A model generated the notes under the pieces. That model saw nothing but the letters and a program-made list of their open reading frames with translations. It was not told the origin of the DNA and searched no databases. A program made the position numbers and the translations under genes. A DNA stretch of 38,329 nucleotides from positions 1 through 38,329 of the forward strand of contig SFJQ01000005.1 of NCBI GenBank assembly GCA_004555855.1, given 5' to 3'. Position 1 is the stretch's first letter. Every line of letters begins with the position of its first letter. Positions 23,585 to 31,373 of the stretch are shown in pieces. This DNA comes from [Eubacterium] saphenum. Lineage in GTDB: Bacteria; Bacillota; Clostridia; Oscillospirales; Ruminococcaceae.

Positions 23585-24596
23585 TTTCAAGCTCCTCTCC
23601 GACACCCAGAGAAGCGATTGCCTTTGTCATTTCGTCAACCGCATTTCGCTCCACAAAAAGCTTTGCCTGTCGGAAAGCACCGAAAAACGCCTTTGCGTCG
23701 GACGAGCCGTGCGCCTTGAACACGGGCTTTGCCGTGCCGAGAAGCGGCGAGCCGCCGATTTCCTTGTAGTCAACCTGCTTGAGGAAATCCGCAAGCTTTG
23801 ACTTCACGCAAAGCGCGCCGATTTTTGTCTTCAAATTCGCATAGAAAATGTCCTTGAGCGCGTTCTTCATCAGCGCTCCCATTCCCTCGCAAGCCTTTAA
23901 GTACACGTTTCCCGTGAAACCGTCCGTCACGAGAACGTCAACCGCTCCAAGCGGCACGTCGCGCGCCTCGACATATCCCACAAAGTTTACCGGCGCTTTT
24001 TCAAGGAGTTTTTTGGTTTCGTGTTCAAGCTCTCTGCCCTTTTCCTCCTCAGAGCCGATGTTCAAAAGACCAACGCGCGGATTTTCGATACCGTAGGTTG
24101 TCTTCATAAAACAGCTTCCCAGAATAGCGAACTGCAAGAGCATTTCCGGACGGCAGTCAAGGTTCGCGCCGCCGTCGATAACCGCGTATTTTGCGCCGCC
24201 AAGACACGGCATAAGCGGAACGAGAGCCGTTCTCTTCACGCCTTTGATGCGCTTTTCGATAAGCGTTCCCCCGACAACGATAGCCGCTGTGCTTCCCGCG
24301 CTGATTGCCGCGTCAGCTTTTCCCTCGGACAGCAGATAAAACGCTCTGCCCATCGAGGTGTTGCTCTTTTCCTTGACAACCGATTTCGGTGAATCCTCCG
24401 TTGTGATAACGCCCTCGGCAGGCTCAAAGGTAATGCCGTTGTCGTTGATATCAAGCGCCTTCATTCGCGCTTCAAGCACGGCTACATCGCCCGTCACGAT
24501 AACCTCAATTCCCAAATCGCGTACAGCCCAAGCCGCGCCTTTTAAAATCTCGTCGGGGGCGTTGTCGCCGCCAAAACCGTCAATTACAATTCTCAT
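23577..24596 (-). CDS. plsX: Phosphate acyltransferase PlsX
   Basis: PlsX makes acyl-phosphate from acyl-ACP at the start of phospholipid synthesis, acting as a peripheral membrane enzyme. The 339-residue product begins MRIVIDGFGGDNAP, and contains SAGSTAAIVVGGTL, the DGGANLDCRPEMLLQFA segment, VLVTDGFTGNVYLK and GGSPLLGT, all typical. ATG 24596 has AAAGGAGCTTGAA; the longer open frame upstream lies inside trmFO and is not coding. rnc follows with an 8-nt overlap. Confidence 0.96.
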   Translation of the reverse strand: MRIVIDGFGGDNAPDEILKGAAWAVRDLGIEVIVTGDVAVLEARMKALDINDNGITFEPAEGVITTEDSPKSVVKEKSNTSMGRAFYLLSEGKADAAISAGSTAAIVVGGTLIEKRIKGVKRTALVPLMPCLGGAKYAVIDGGANLDCRPEMLLQFAILGSCFMKTTYGIENPRVGLLNIGSEEEKGRELEHETKKLLEKAPVNFVGYVEARDVPLGAVDVLVTDGFTGNVYLKACEGMGALMKNALKDIFYANLKTKIGALCVKSKLADFLKQVDYKEIGGSPLLGTAKPVFKAHGSSDAKAFFGAFRQAKLFVERNAVDEMTKAIASLGVGEELENG

Positions 24597-24615
24597 TTCA
24601 AGCTCCTTTCCGCCG

Positions 24616-25950
24616 TCATTTCCCGTTGGAATAATCCTCAATAGCCTTATCCAAGTCATCAAGCGCCCGTTTTGCAAGCGCCGCGTATTTCTCGCGTTTA
24701 TCCCTGATATTCTCACAAAGCGCGGGCAAAATCCCCATATTCGCGCCCATCGGGTCAAAATCGATGTAGTAATCCTCGTCCTCCGACCAATCGCAGACGT
24801 AATCGATTATCGCGCCGAGCATTGTGGTGTTCGGGAGCGAAATCGGTTTTCTTCCCGAAAGCCTGTCCGCAAGCGCTCTTCCCGCGATAATCCCCGAAGC
24901 CGCGCTCTCAACGTAGCCCTCTACGCCCGTTATCTGACCGCCGAAAAACACGTTTTCCGAGCCCTTCAGCATAAAACTCTTGTCAAGCAGCGTTCTCGAA
25001 CAGATATAGGTGTTTCGGTGCATCACGCCATACCGCACAAATTCCGCGTTCTCAAGTCCCGGAATAAGCGAAAAAACGCGTTTCTGCTCGCCGAATTTAA
25101 GATGAGTCTGAAAACCGACAAGATTGTACATCGTCCCCTCGGCGTTCTCCTTTCGCAGCTGAACCGCCGCCCACGGACGTCTGCCCGTTCTCGGGTCGGT
25201 AAGTCCCACAGGCTTCATACAGCCGTATCGCGCGCTCTCAATTCCGCGCTTCGCCAATACTTCCACGGGCATACAGCCCTCGTAAACGTTCGGGTTTTTG
25301 TCAAATTCGTGAAGCTCGGCAGGCTCTGCGTTTACCAGCTCGTTCCAGAACCGCTCGTACTCCTCTTTCGTGAACGGGCAGTTCAGATAATCGTCGCCGC
25401 CCTTGTCATAGCGCGACTGCGAAAACGCAATCGAACGGTCGATGCTTTCCGCAGTAACAATCGGTGCGGAAGCGTCAAAAAAGCTCATAAATCTGCCGTT
25501 TTTGCCGAGCCGCTCGCGGATTTTTCCGGCAAACGCGTCGCTTGTGAGCGGTCCCGTGCAGATAACCGCATTCTTCTCAGGGAACTCGGTGATTTCGCCG
25601 CTTACCACGGTGATTTTCGGGTGATTTCTGACAATCCGCGTCACCTCGTCCGAAAAATCCTTTCGGTTAACCGCAAGCGCTCCTCCCGCGGGAACAGCGG
25701 TTTTTTCGGCAGCGGGCACAATTATCGAGCCGAGCCTTCGCATTTCCTCTTTTAAAAGTCCGCAGGCGCTGTCAATTCTCGACGCTTTCAGCGAATTTGA
25801 GCAGACAAGCTCCGCGAAGCCGTCATATTTGTGTGCGGGCGAAAACTTCACGGGCTTCATCTCGCAAAGCTCGACCTCAAAACCGCGCTCGGCAAGCTGC
25901 CAAGCCGCTTCGCAGCCCGCTAAACCCGCGCCGATAACTTTAACCTTCAT
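24616..25950 (-). CDS. trmFO: tRNA (uracil-54-C5)-methyltransferase, folate/FAD-dependent
   Basis: TrmFO methylates U54 in the T-loop of tRNA to m5U using methylene-tetrahydrofolate and FAD. The 444-residue product begins with the FAD-binding VIGAGLAGCEAAWQLAERG and has the conserved LVCSNSLKA, DYLNCPFTKEEYERF and GGQITGVEGYVESAASG segments. ATG 25950 has AAGGATAAAG and overlaps topA by 11 nt. topA-trmFO adjacency is common in Firmicutes. plsX follows after 19 nt. Confidence 0.97.
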   Translation of the reverse strand: MKVKVIGAGLAGCEAAWQLAERGFEVELCEMKPVKFSPAHKYDGFAELVCSNSLKASRIDSACGLLKEEMRRLGSIIVPAAEKTAVPAGGALAVNRKDFSDEVTRIVRNHPKITVVSGEITEFPEKNAVICTGPLTSDAFAGKIRERLGKNGRFMSFFDASAPIVTAESIDRSIAFSQSRYDKGGDDYLNCPFTKEEYERFWNELVNAEPAELHEFDKNPNVYEGCMPVEVLAKRGIESARYGCMKPVGLTDPRTGRRPWAAVQLRKENAEGTMYNLVGFQTHLKFGEQKRVFSLIPGLENAEFVRYGVMHRNTYICSRTLLDKSFMLKGSENVFFGGQITGVEGYVESAASGIIAGRALADRLSGRKPISLPNTTMLGAIIDYVCDWSEDEDYYIDFDPMGANMGILPALCENIRDKREKYAALAKRALDDLDKAIEDYSNGK

Positions 25951-28042
25951 CTTTATCCTTCGTCTTGTCAAGCGGGCGCTCGTAGCCGCAGCCGTCCTTC
26001 GCGCAGTAGATTTTTCCCATTCTGCCCGTTTTCTTGAACAGCGATGCGCCACACTGCGGGCATTTTTCCTCTATCGGAACGTCCCACGTCATAAAATTGC
26101 AGTCCTTGTAGTTCTCACAGCCGTAGAAAGGCTTTCCCTTTTTGGACTTTTTGAGCAGCATTTTCCTGCCGCATTTTGGGCAGCTTCCCTTGGTTTCCGT
26201 GACGATTTTCTTGGTGAATTTGCACTCGGGGAAACCGGAGCAGCCCAGAAACTTGCCGTAAGGACCGATTTTGATAACCATCGGCTTGCCGCATTCCTCG
26301 CAGACGATATCGGTCGGCTCATCGGGTATTCTGACGTGTTTTCCGTCCATTTCCTTTTCAGCCTGCGTCAGACTCTTTTCAAAATCCTTGTAGAACTTCC
26401 GCAGCGTTTCAACCCAATCCTTGCTGCCGTTTTCGATATCGTCAAGGCTGCTCTCCATTTTCGCGGTAAATTTCACGTCAACGATGTTGTTGAATTTGTC
26501 CTTGAGCAGCGTCGTGATAACCTCACCGAGAGAGGTCGGTTTAAGCTGATTTCCCGCCTCGCGCTCGACATAATGCCTGTCTAAAATCGTGGAAATTGTC
26601 GGCGCGTAGGTTGACGGTCTGCCGATGCCGTTTTCCTCGAGCGCCTTGATAAGCGAAGCCTCGTTGTAACGCGCGGGAGGCTGCGTGAAGTGCTGATTTC
26701 CGAGCACCTCCGCGCAAACCAGCTTCTCGTCCTTTTCGATTTTCGGGAGCGCGCCGCCCTGTTCATCGGTGTCGTTTCGCTCCTCGTAAAGCTTGGTGAA
26801 GCCGTCAAATTTTACCGAATAGCCGCTTGCCTTGAACAGGCAGCCGTTCGCTTCGATATCAACAGAAACCGTGTCCAGAACCGCATTTGCCATCTGGCTT
26901 GCCGTAAAGCGTTCCCAGATGAGCTTATAGAGCTTGTATTGGTCGCTTGTGAGCGAGCTTTTCACCTTATCGGGAGTAAGCTCGACATTTGACGGACGAA
27001 TAGCCTCGTGCGCGTCCTGAGCGTTGCTCTTGGACTTGTAGACGCGCGGCTTTTCGGGAAGATAATCCGCGCCATAAACGTTCTTGATAAGGTCGGCTGC
27101 GGCAGACTTTGCCTCGTCGGAAATTCTCAGCGAGTCGGTTCTCATATAAGTTATCAAGCCGACCGCACCCATTCCCGCGACCTCGACGCCCTCGTAAAGC
27201 TCTTGCGCTGCCTTCATCGTGCGGCGCGCCTGAAAGCTCAAGCGCTTTGACGCTTCCTGCTGAAGAGTGGAGGTTGTGAAAGGGGGCGAAGGCTGCTTTT
27301 TGCGCTGGGACTTTTTGATTCCCGAAACCGTATAATCCGAGCCGTTAAGCCGTTTGAGAACAGCGTCCGCTTCCTTTTTATCCTTAAGCTCGGCTTTTTT
27401 CCCGTCAATTTCCGAGAGCTTCGCCGAGAACAGTTTTTTGGAATTTGCCGTGTGGAATTTCCCGTCAACCGTCCAGTATTCGGTTGATTTGAACGCGCGG
27501 ATTTCTTCCTCGCGGTCAACGATAATTCTCACCGCAACCGACTGCACTCGTCCCGCCGAAAGTCCGCGCCGAACCTTCTTCCAAAGAAACGGCGAGAGCT
27601 TGTATCCGACAATTCTGTCGAGAATCCTGCGCGTCTGCTGCGCGTTTACGACATCGCCGTTTATCGTGCGCGGGTGACTCATTCCGTACTGCACGCCAGA
27701 TTTTGTGATTTCGTTGAACGTAACTCTCACAGCCTGTTTCTCGTCGATATTCAGCAGATGCGAAAGATGCCACGCAATCGCTTCTCCCTCGCGGTCCGGG
27801 TCGGTTGCGAGGTAGATTGTGTCGCTTTCCTTAGCGCGCTTTTTCAGCTCCTTGATAATGTCCGCCTTGTCCTTCATATTGACGTACTGCGGCTCAAAAT
27901 TATGCTCAACATCAACGCCGAGCTTGGACTTGGGCAAATCGATAATATGTCCCGTTGACGCGACAACATCATAGCCCGCGCCCAGATATTTTTTCACTGT
28001 TTTCGCCTTGGAAGGCGACTCGAGTATAACTAAATCAGACAA
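25940..28042 (-). CDS. topA: DNA topoisomerase I
   Basis: Type IA topoisomerase that relaxes negative supercoils. The 700-residue product has the TOPRIM domain (LVILESPSKAKTVKKYL with E8; DPDREGE at 81-87), the active-site tyrosine Y299 in GLITYMRTDS, and three C-terminal four-cysteine zinc fingers beginning CEECGKPM, CPKCGRKM and CPQCGASL. The third finger (CAKDGCGYE) is compact. The start is TTG 28042, supported by AAGGAG nine bases upstream and by the exact family start; no ATG fits. trmFO overlaps its end by 11 nt. Confidence 0.97.
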   Translation of the reverse strand: MSDLVILESPSKAKTVKKYLGAGYDVVASTGHIIDLPKSKLGVDVEHNFEPQYVNMKDKADIIKELKKRAKESDTIYLATDPDREGEAIAWHLSHLLNIDEKQAVRVTFNEITKSGVQYGMSHPRTINGDVVNAQQTRRILDRIVGYKLSPFLWKKVRRGLSAGRVQSVAVRIIVDREEEIRAFKSTEYWTVDGKFHTANSKKLFSAKLSEIDGKKAELKDKKEADAVLKRLNGSDYTVSGIKKSQRKKQPSPPFTTSTLQQEASKRLSFQARRTMKAAQELYEGVEVAGMGAVGLITYMRTDSLRISDEAKSAAADLIKNVYGADYLPEKPRVYKSKSNAQDAHEAIRPSNVELTPDKVKSSLTSDQYKLYKLIWERFTASQMANAVLDTVSVDIEANGCLFKASGYSVKFDGFTKLYEERNDTDEQGGALPKIEKDEKLVCAEVLGNQHFTQPPARYNEASLIKALEENGIGRPSTYAPTISTILDRHYVEREAGNQLKPTSLGEVITTLLKDKFNNIVDVKFTAKMESSLDDIENGSKDWVETLRKFYKDFEKSLTQAEKEMDGKHVRIPDEPTDIVCEECGKPMVIKIGPYGKFLGCSGFPECKFTKKIVTETKGSCPKCGRKMLLKKSKKGKPFYGCENYKDCNFMTWDVPIEEKCPQCGASLFKKTGRMGKIYCAKDGCGYERPLDKTKDKDEG

Positions 28043-28064
28043 AATAAAAACTCCTTAAAAACCC

Positions 28065-28108
28065 TTGTTTATTGCACCGCAGTTTGTTCTCCGCGGGGAA
28101 ATAAACAA
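28065..28108 (-). promoter_or_regulatory. Intergenic hairpin before topA
   Basis: A perfect 9-bp inverted repeat (TTGTTTATT, 28065-28073, with 28100-28108) encloses a CCGC/GCGG inner stem. On the minus strand it is followed by GGGTTTTTAAGG, which runs into the topA ribosome site. It may be a leaky terminator or an attenuator. Confidence 0.5.
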
Positions 28109-28114
28109 AGAAAT

Positions 28115-28882
28115 TCAAATTTTTGAAAGCTCCCAAAGAATAATCGCCGCGGCAGCAGCTGCGTTGAGGCTCTCGGCTTTTTTAATCGGGATATACACCT
28201 TTTCATCGCATAAAGCCGCGATTTCGGGCGAAACTCCGCTTCCTTCGCTTCCGATAACAACGGCGGTTTTTTCGGGAAAAGCAATCTCGCCGAGCTTTTT
28301 TGCGCTTTCATCGAGCATTGCCGCAAAGATTGAAAAACCGCCGAGCATTTCGCGAAGATTATGCTCGTTTGCGTAACCCAGCGGCATTCTGAGCGCACTT
28401 CCCATCGACGCTCTGAGCGTTTTCGGAGAGAACGCGTCCGCACATTTCCCCGTGAAAACCGCGCCCTCAATCCCGAGCGCCTCGGCGGTTCTGATGATTG
28501 TGCCAACGTTCCCGGGGTCCTGCACTCCGTCCAGCACAACGATTTTCCGCGCGTTTTCCGACATCTCCGAGCTGCGCCGCTCAACCGCCATAAACAGACC
28601 CTGCGGTGCTTTTGTATCGGAAATATATTCCGAAATTTCCTCGGTTATGACAAGGATTTTCTCGGCTTTTTTGCACGCTTTTTCAACGGTTCTCGGGTAC
28701 TTTTCGCGAGCCTTTTCGGTGAACATAAAAAGCTTGATTTTATAGTCAAGCCCTGCCGTTTCCCCGCACAAATGGTCGCCCTCAACCGCAAACATTCCGC
28801 TTTCACGGCGGCGTTCGCTGCTCGAAAAAAGCTCCCGCATAAAGCGAACATTTTGGTTTTTTCTCGAAGAAATTTCCTCCAA
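28115..28882 (-). CDS. SpoU/TrmH family RNA 2'-O-methyltransferase
   Basis: A SPOUT-fold methyltransferase of 255 residues with a basic N-terminal substrate-binding domain and a C-terminal SpoU domain. Motif 1 is VVLDGVQDPGNVGTIIRTAE, motif 2 VVIGSEGSGVSPE, motif 3 YIPIKKAESLNAAAAAAI. Members 2'-O-methylate rRNA or tRNA; this sequence most resembles the rRNA enzymes next to rplT or pheST in Firmicutes. The start is TTG 28882, preceded by GGAGGTG; no ATG is possible before the conserved region. It lies downstream of the rplT terminator and upstream of topA. Confidence 0.9.
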   Translation of the reverse strand: MEEISSRKNQNVRFMRELFSSSERRRESGMFAVEGDHLCGETAGLDYKIKLFMFTEKAREKYPRTVEKACKKAEKILVITEEISEYISDTKAPQGLFMAVERRSSEMSENARKIVVLDGVQDPGNVGTIIRTAEALGIEGAVFTGKCADAFSPKTLRASMGSALRMPLGYANEHNLREMLGGFSIFAAMLDESAKKLGEIAFPEKTAVVIGSEGSGVSPEIAALCDEKVYIPIKKAESLNAAAAAAIILWELSKI

Positions 28883-28947
28883 AAAAACACCTCCAGAATC
28901 GGTGATTTTAACCGTTTTTCACTCCCGAAAATAAGCCCTACATAGCG

Positions 28948-28977
28948 AAAATCTCACGCCCGCGCGCGGACGTGAGA
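28948..28977 (-). terminator. Intrinsic terminator after infC-rpmI-rplT
   Basis: A GC-rich palindrome starting TCTCACG (28952-28958) with its complement at 28971-28977 can form up to about 11 bp with one G-U pair and a GCGC-type loop. TTTT follows on the minus strand. It lies just past the rplT stop. Confidence 0.8.
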
Positions 28978-28989
28978 AGATTCTTTTAA

Positions 28990-29343
28990 TTAAAGCGCTG
29001 CTTTTGCCTTTTCGGTGAGCGCCGTGAAACCTGCCGCATCGTTAACAGCGATTTCGGAAAGCATCTTTCTGTTAAGCGTTACGTTTGCCTTTTTAAGACC
29101 GTTCATAAACGTGGAATAATTCATTCCGTTCATCTTGCAGGCAGCGGAAATTCTTGTAATCCAAAGACGTCTGAAATCTCTTTTCTTAAGTCTTCTGCCG
29201 ACATAAGCGTACTGTCCGCTCTTCATAACCGCTTCCTTCGCGGTCTTGAACAGTCTGCTCTTGCCTCCCCAGTAGCCCTTTGCGAGCTTCAAAGTCTTGT
29301 TTCTTCTTTTTCTTGTGGCGAGCGCGCCTTTTACTCTTGCCAT
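28990..29343 (-). CDS. rplT: 50S ribosomal protein L20
   Basis: Ribosomal protein bL20, needed early in 50S assembly; in Firmicutes it also represses its own operon by binding the infC leader. The 117-residue product begins MARVKGALATRKRRNKTLKLAKG and continues with the RDFRRLWITRISAACK segment, the normal L20 pattern and length. ATG 29343 follows GGAGGAAA. It is last in the infC-rpmI-rplT operon and is followed by a terminator. Confidence 0.98.
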   Translation of the reverse strand: MARVKGALATRKRRNKTLKLAKGYWGGKSRLFKTAKEAVMKSGQYAYVGRRLKKRDFRRLWITRISAACKMNGMNYSTFMNGLKKANVTLNRKMLSEIAVNDAAGFTALTEKAKAAL

Positions 29344-29392
29344 TTCATTTTCCTCCTAAATTCAAGCTATCAAACGCAAAAGCGCGTTCTCA

Positions 29393-29590
29393 TTATTTGT
29401 ACGGAATAAGGCTCTTTGCCTGAGCCACGTTGGTGCTGTCAGCATAAGCTCCTGCTCTCAGACCTCTTTTACGCTTGGTGGTCTTCTTGGTGAGAATGTG
29501 GCGCTTGCCGCAGTGCTGCATCTTAACCTTACCTGTTCCCGTCAGCTTGAAACGCTTTTTAGCGCCGCTGTGTGTCTTAATCTTAGGCAT
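29393..29590 (-). CDS. rpmI: 50S ribosomal protein L35
   Basis: Ribosomal protein bL35, 65 residues, Lys/Arg-rich. The opening MPKIKTHSGAKKRFKLTGTG and the GKRHILTKKTTKRKRGLR segment are diagnostic. ATG 29590 has AAGGAGGAAC at good spacing; the eleven open codons upstream are not part of the family. A GC-rich 79-nt gap separates it from infC. Confidence 0.98.
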   Translation of the reverse strand: MPKIKTHSGAKKRFKLTGTGKVKMQHCGKRHILTKKTTKRKRGLRAGAYADSTNVAQAKSLIPYK

Positions 29591-29669
29591 ATTTATGTTC
29601 CTCCTTAATTCCGGAGCCGCCACCCGAACCCGCGCAGCCGCTCGCTTTTTTTAACTTAACCGGTCGCCG

Positions 29670-30185
29670 TTACTTCTTGGGGCTTAATACAACGGCGTAA
29701 TTTCTTCCTTCGAGCTTTGAAGGCTTATCCGAGCCTCCGTACTCCGAAACCGCGTCCATAAACTTCTTCATCAAATCCTCGCCGAGATTGACGTGGGTGA
29801 GCTCTCTCATTCGTCTGAAACGAACCGTCACCTTAACCTTGTCGCCGTTCTGAAGAAACTTGATTGCGTTCTTCACCTTGATGTTGAAATCGTTCGTGTC
29901 GATATTGAGCGACATCTTGATTTCCTTGACATCGGCTGTTTTCTGGTTCTTCTTAGCCTCTTTCTCGCGCTTGGTCTGCTCGAACCGATATTTTCCGTAA
30001 TCCATAATACGGCACACCGGCGGCTTTGCCGTGGGAGAAATCATAACCAGATCCAAATCGGCAGCATAAGCCTTTTCAAGAGCTTCCGCCGATGACATAA
30101 TCCCGAGCTGTTCTCCGTCCGCGGAAATTACGCGAATTTCTTTTTCGCGGATATCCTCGTTGATGAGCTGTTCCTTCGTTGCGAT
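29670..30185 (-). CDS. infC: Translation initiation factor IF-3
   Basis: IF-3 binds the 30S subunit and checks start-codon and initiator-tRNA pairing. The 171-residue product has the N-domain (KEQLINEDIREKEIRVI), the KPPVCRIMDYGKYRFEQ segment and a normal C-domain ending VVLSPKK. No ATG, GTG or TTG lies at the family start. An ATC at 30185 gives the expected N-terminus and length and follows a GGCGGTG site; infC is known to use AUU in other bacteria for autoregulation. A TTG at 30245 is in frame but sits in the loop of a terminator hairpin, so I reject it. The start is inferred. First gene of infC-rpmI-rplT. Confidence 0.9.
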   Translation of the reverse strand: MATKEQLINEDIREKEIRVISADGEQLGIMSSAEALEKAYAADLDLVMISPTAKPPVCRIMDYGKYRFEQTKREKEAKKNQKTADVKEIKMSLNIDTNDFNIKVKNAIKFLQNGDKVKVTVRFRRMRELTHVNLGEDLMKKFMDAVSEYGGSDKPSKLEGRNYAVVLSPKK

Positions 30186-30224
30186 TTTAAAGCACCGCCC
30201 TTTCCTATCATTTTCCGAAGTAAG

Positions 30225-30415
30225 AAATAAAATAAGCGTGAGCAACGCAACTCACGCTTAACATATAATAAACCCCAAAGTTTATTTACATTAAACTACC
30301 GCGCCCGACTGTGTTTTCCGTCGTTCAGCAGCCATTCAATCAAAACACAACGTGCTTTAATCCGGCGCATTTCGGCGGTCGTCGGCGGGTGAGAGCGTTC
30401 ACTCTGCTTTGACTA
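30225..30415 (-). promoter_or_regulatory. Structured infC leader with terminator (L20-type autoregulatory leader candidate)
   Basis: About 230 nt separate the predicted transcript start from the infC start; all of it looks untranslated. It ends in an intrinsic terminator: a perfect 10-bp stem (30233-30242 with 30251-30260), 8-nt loop, then ATTTTATTT on the minus strand. Upstream are a perfect 8-bp stem (30310-30317 with 30342-30349), and a segment 30279-30285 that can pair either with 30292-30297 (AGTTTA/TAAACT) or with 30268-30273 (ATAAAC/GTTTAT), never both. In Bacillus the same operon is controlled by L20-induced termination at this place. Assignment to that RNA family is inferred from position and the terminator. 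Confidence 0.65.
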
Positions 30416-30419
30416 TGCT

Positions 30420-30448
30420 ATTATACAACACTTTTTTTCGTTTGTCAA
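30420..30448 (-). promoter_or_regulatory. Sigma-A promoter for infC-rpmI-rplT
   Basis: TTGACA (30443-30448), 17-bp spacer, TATAAT (30420-30425): full consensus. It is back to back with the plus-strand promoter at 30477-30505. Confidence 0.93.
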
Positions 30449-30476
30449 GGGGTTTTTAAAAAATTTTTCAAATTTG

Positions 30477-30505
30477 TTGATTTTTGCGGAAATTTGTGCT
30501 ATAAT
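30477..30505 (+). promoter_or_regulatory. Sigma-A promoter for the pyridoxine-type kinase operon
   Basis: TTGATT (30477-30482), 17-bp spacer, TATAAT (30500-30505), with an extended TGC before the -10. An AT-rich 28-bp stretch separates it from the divergent infC -35 element. Confidence 0.85.
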
Positions 30506-30536
30506 TATCTTCAGACATTTTGAAGGGAGTTATACT

Positions 30537-31373
30537 ATGAGTTACAAAAGAATTTTGACAATTCAGGATATTTCCTGCGTCGGGCAGTGCTCGCTTACCG
30601 TTGCGCTTCCGATTTTATCCGCGTGCGGCGTTGAAACGGCAATTCTTCCGTCGGCTGTGCTTTCAAACCACACGGGCGGTTTTTCGGGCTGGACTTTCGC
30701 CGATTTGACCGAGGAAATGCCAAAAATCCGCGGGCAGTGGGAGAAGGAAAATCTCGGTTTTGCCGCGGTTTACACGGGATATCTCGGTTCGGCAAAGCAG
30801 ATTGACTACGTTCTCGACATCGTAAAAAGCCGTCTTGAAAACGGCGGAAAGTTCATCTGCGACCCCGCGATGGCTGATAACGGCAAGCTCTACGCGGGTT
30901 TTGACGACAAATTTGTCGATGCGATGAAGAAGCTTGCGTTCAAGGCGGACATCATTCTCCCGAATATCACCGAGGCTGCGCTGCTGACGGGTATGGAATA
31001 CCGCGAGAGCTACGATGTTGACTACATTAACGAGATATTCGCAAAGCTCACCGAAAACGGCGCAAAAACCGTTGTTCTCACGGGAGTCAGCTACAACGAG
31101 AAATCAACCGGCGTCGCGATTTACGAAAACGGCAATTACACTTATTATGAACACAAGAAAATCGCGGGCGGCTGTCACGGCACGGGAGATGTTTTCGCTT
31201 CGGCGTTTACAGGCGCTCTCGCAAACGACACAACCGCTGTTGAAGCTGCGAAAATTGCCGCAGATTTCACAGTTTCCTGCATCGAGAACACAATTGACGA
31301 CAAAGACCACTGGTACGGCGTGAAATTCGAGCCGATGCTCGGGAAGCTGATAAAAGCGCTCGGTATCTGCTGA
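30537..31373 (+). CDS. Pyridoxal/pyridoxamine kinase family protein (PdxY-like)
   Basis: A ribokinase-fold kinase of 278 residues, expected to phosphorylate pyridoxal, pyridoxamine or pyridoxine in PLP salvage. Seen: the opening RILTIQDISCVGQCSLTVALPIL, the VLSNHTGGFSGW substrate segment, DPAMADNG and the GGCHGTGDVFASAF anion-hole/catalytic-Asp motif. The family matches clostridial 'pyridoxamine kinase' proteins; a role with another vitamer cannot be excluded. ATG 30537 has AAGGGAG; the 21 open codons upstream contain the promoter -10 and are not coding. Its stop overlaps the next start (TGATG). Confidence 0.92.
   Translation: MSYKRILTIQDISCVGQCSLTVALPILSACGVETAILPSAVLSNHTGGFSGWTFADLTEEMPKIRGQWEKENLGFAAVYTGYLGSAKQIDYVLDIVKSRLENGGKFICDPAMADNGKLYAGFDDKFVDAMKKLAFKADIILPNITEAALLTGMEYRESYDVDYINEIFAKLTENGAKTVVLTGVSYNEKSTGVAIYENGNYTYYEHKKIAGGCHGTGDVFASAFTGALANDTTAVEAAKIAADFTVSCIENTIDDKDHWYGVKFEPMLGKLIKALGIC

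Noticed and set aside
24358..25755. 465-codon plus-strand open frame opposite plsX and trmFO
   Set aside because: Antisense shadow rich in Arg, Leu and Ser; no ribosome site and no motif.
28883..28947. Possible promoter before the trmH-like gene
   Set aside because: TTAAAAT-like -10 is present but the best -35 has a 19-bp spacing and poor match, unlike every other promoter here.
30245..30247. TTG as the infC start
   Set aside because: It is in the loop of a 10-bp terminator hairpin and would add about 20 residues not found in IF3.
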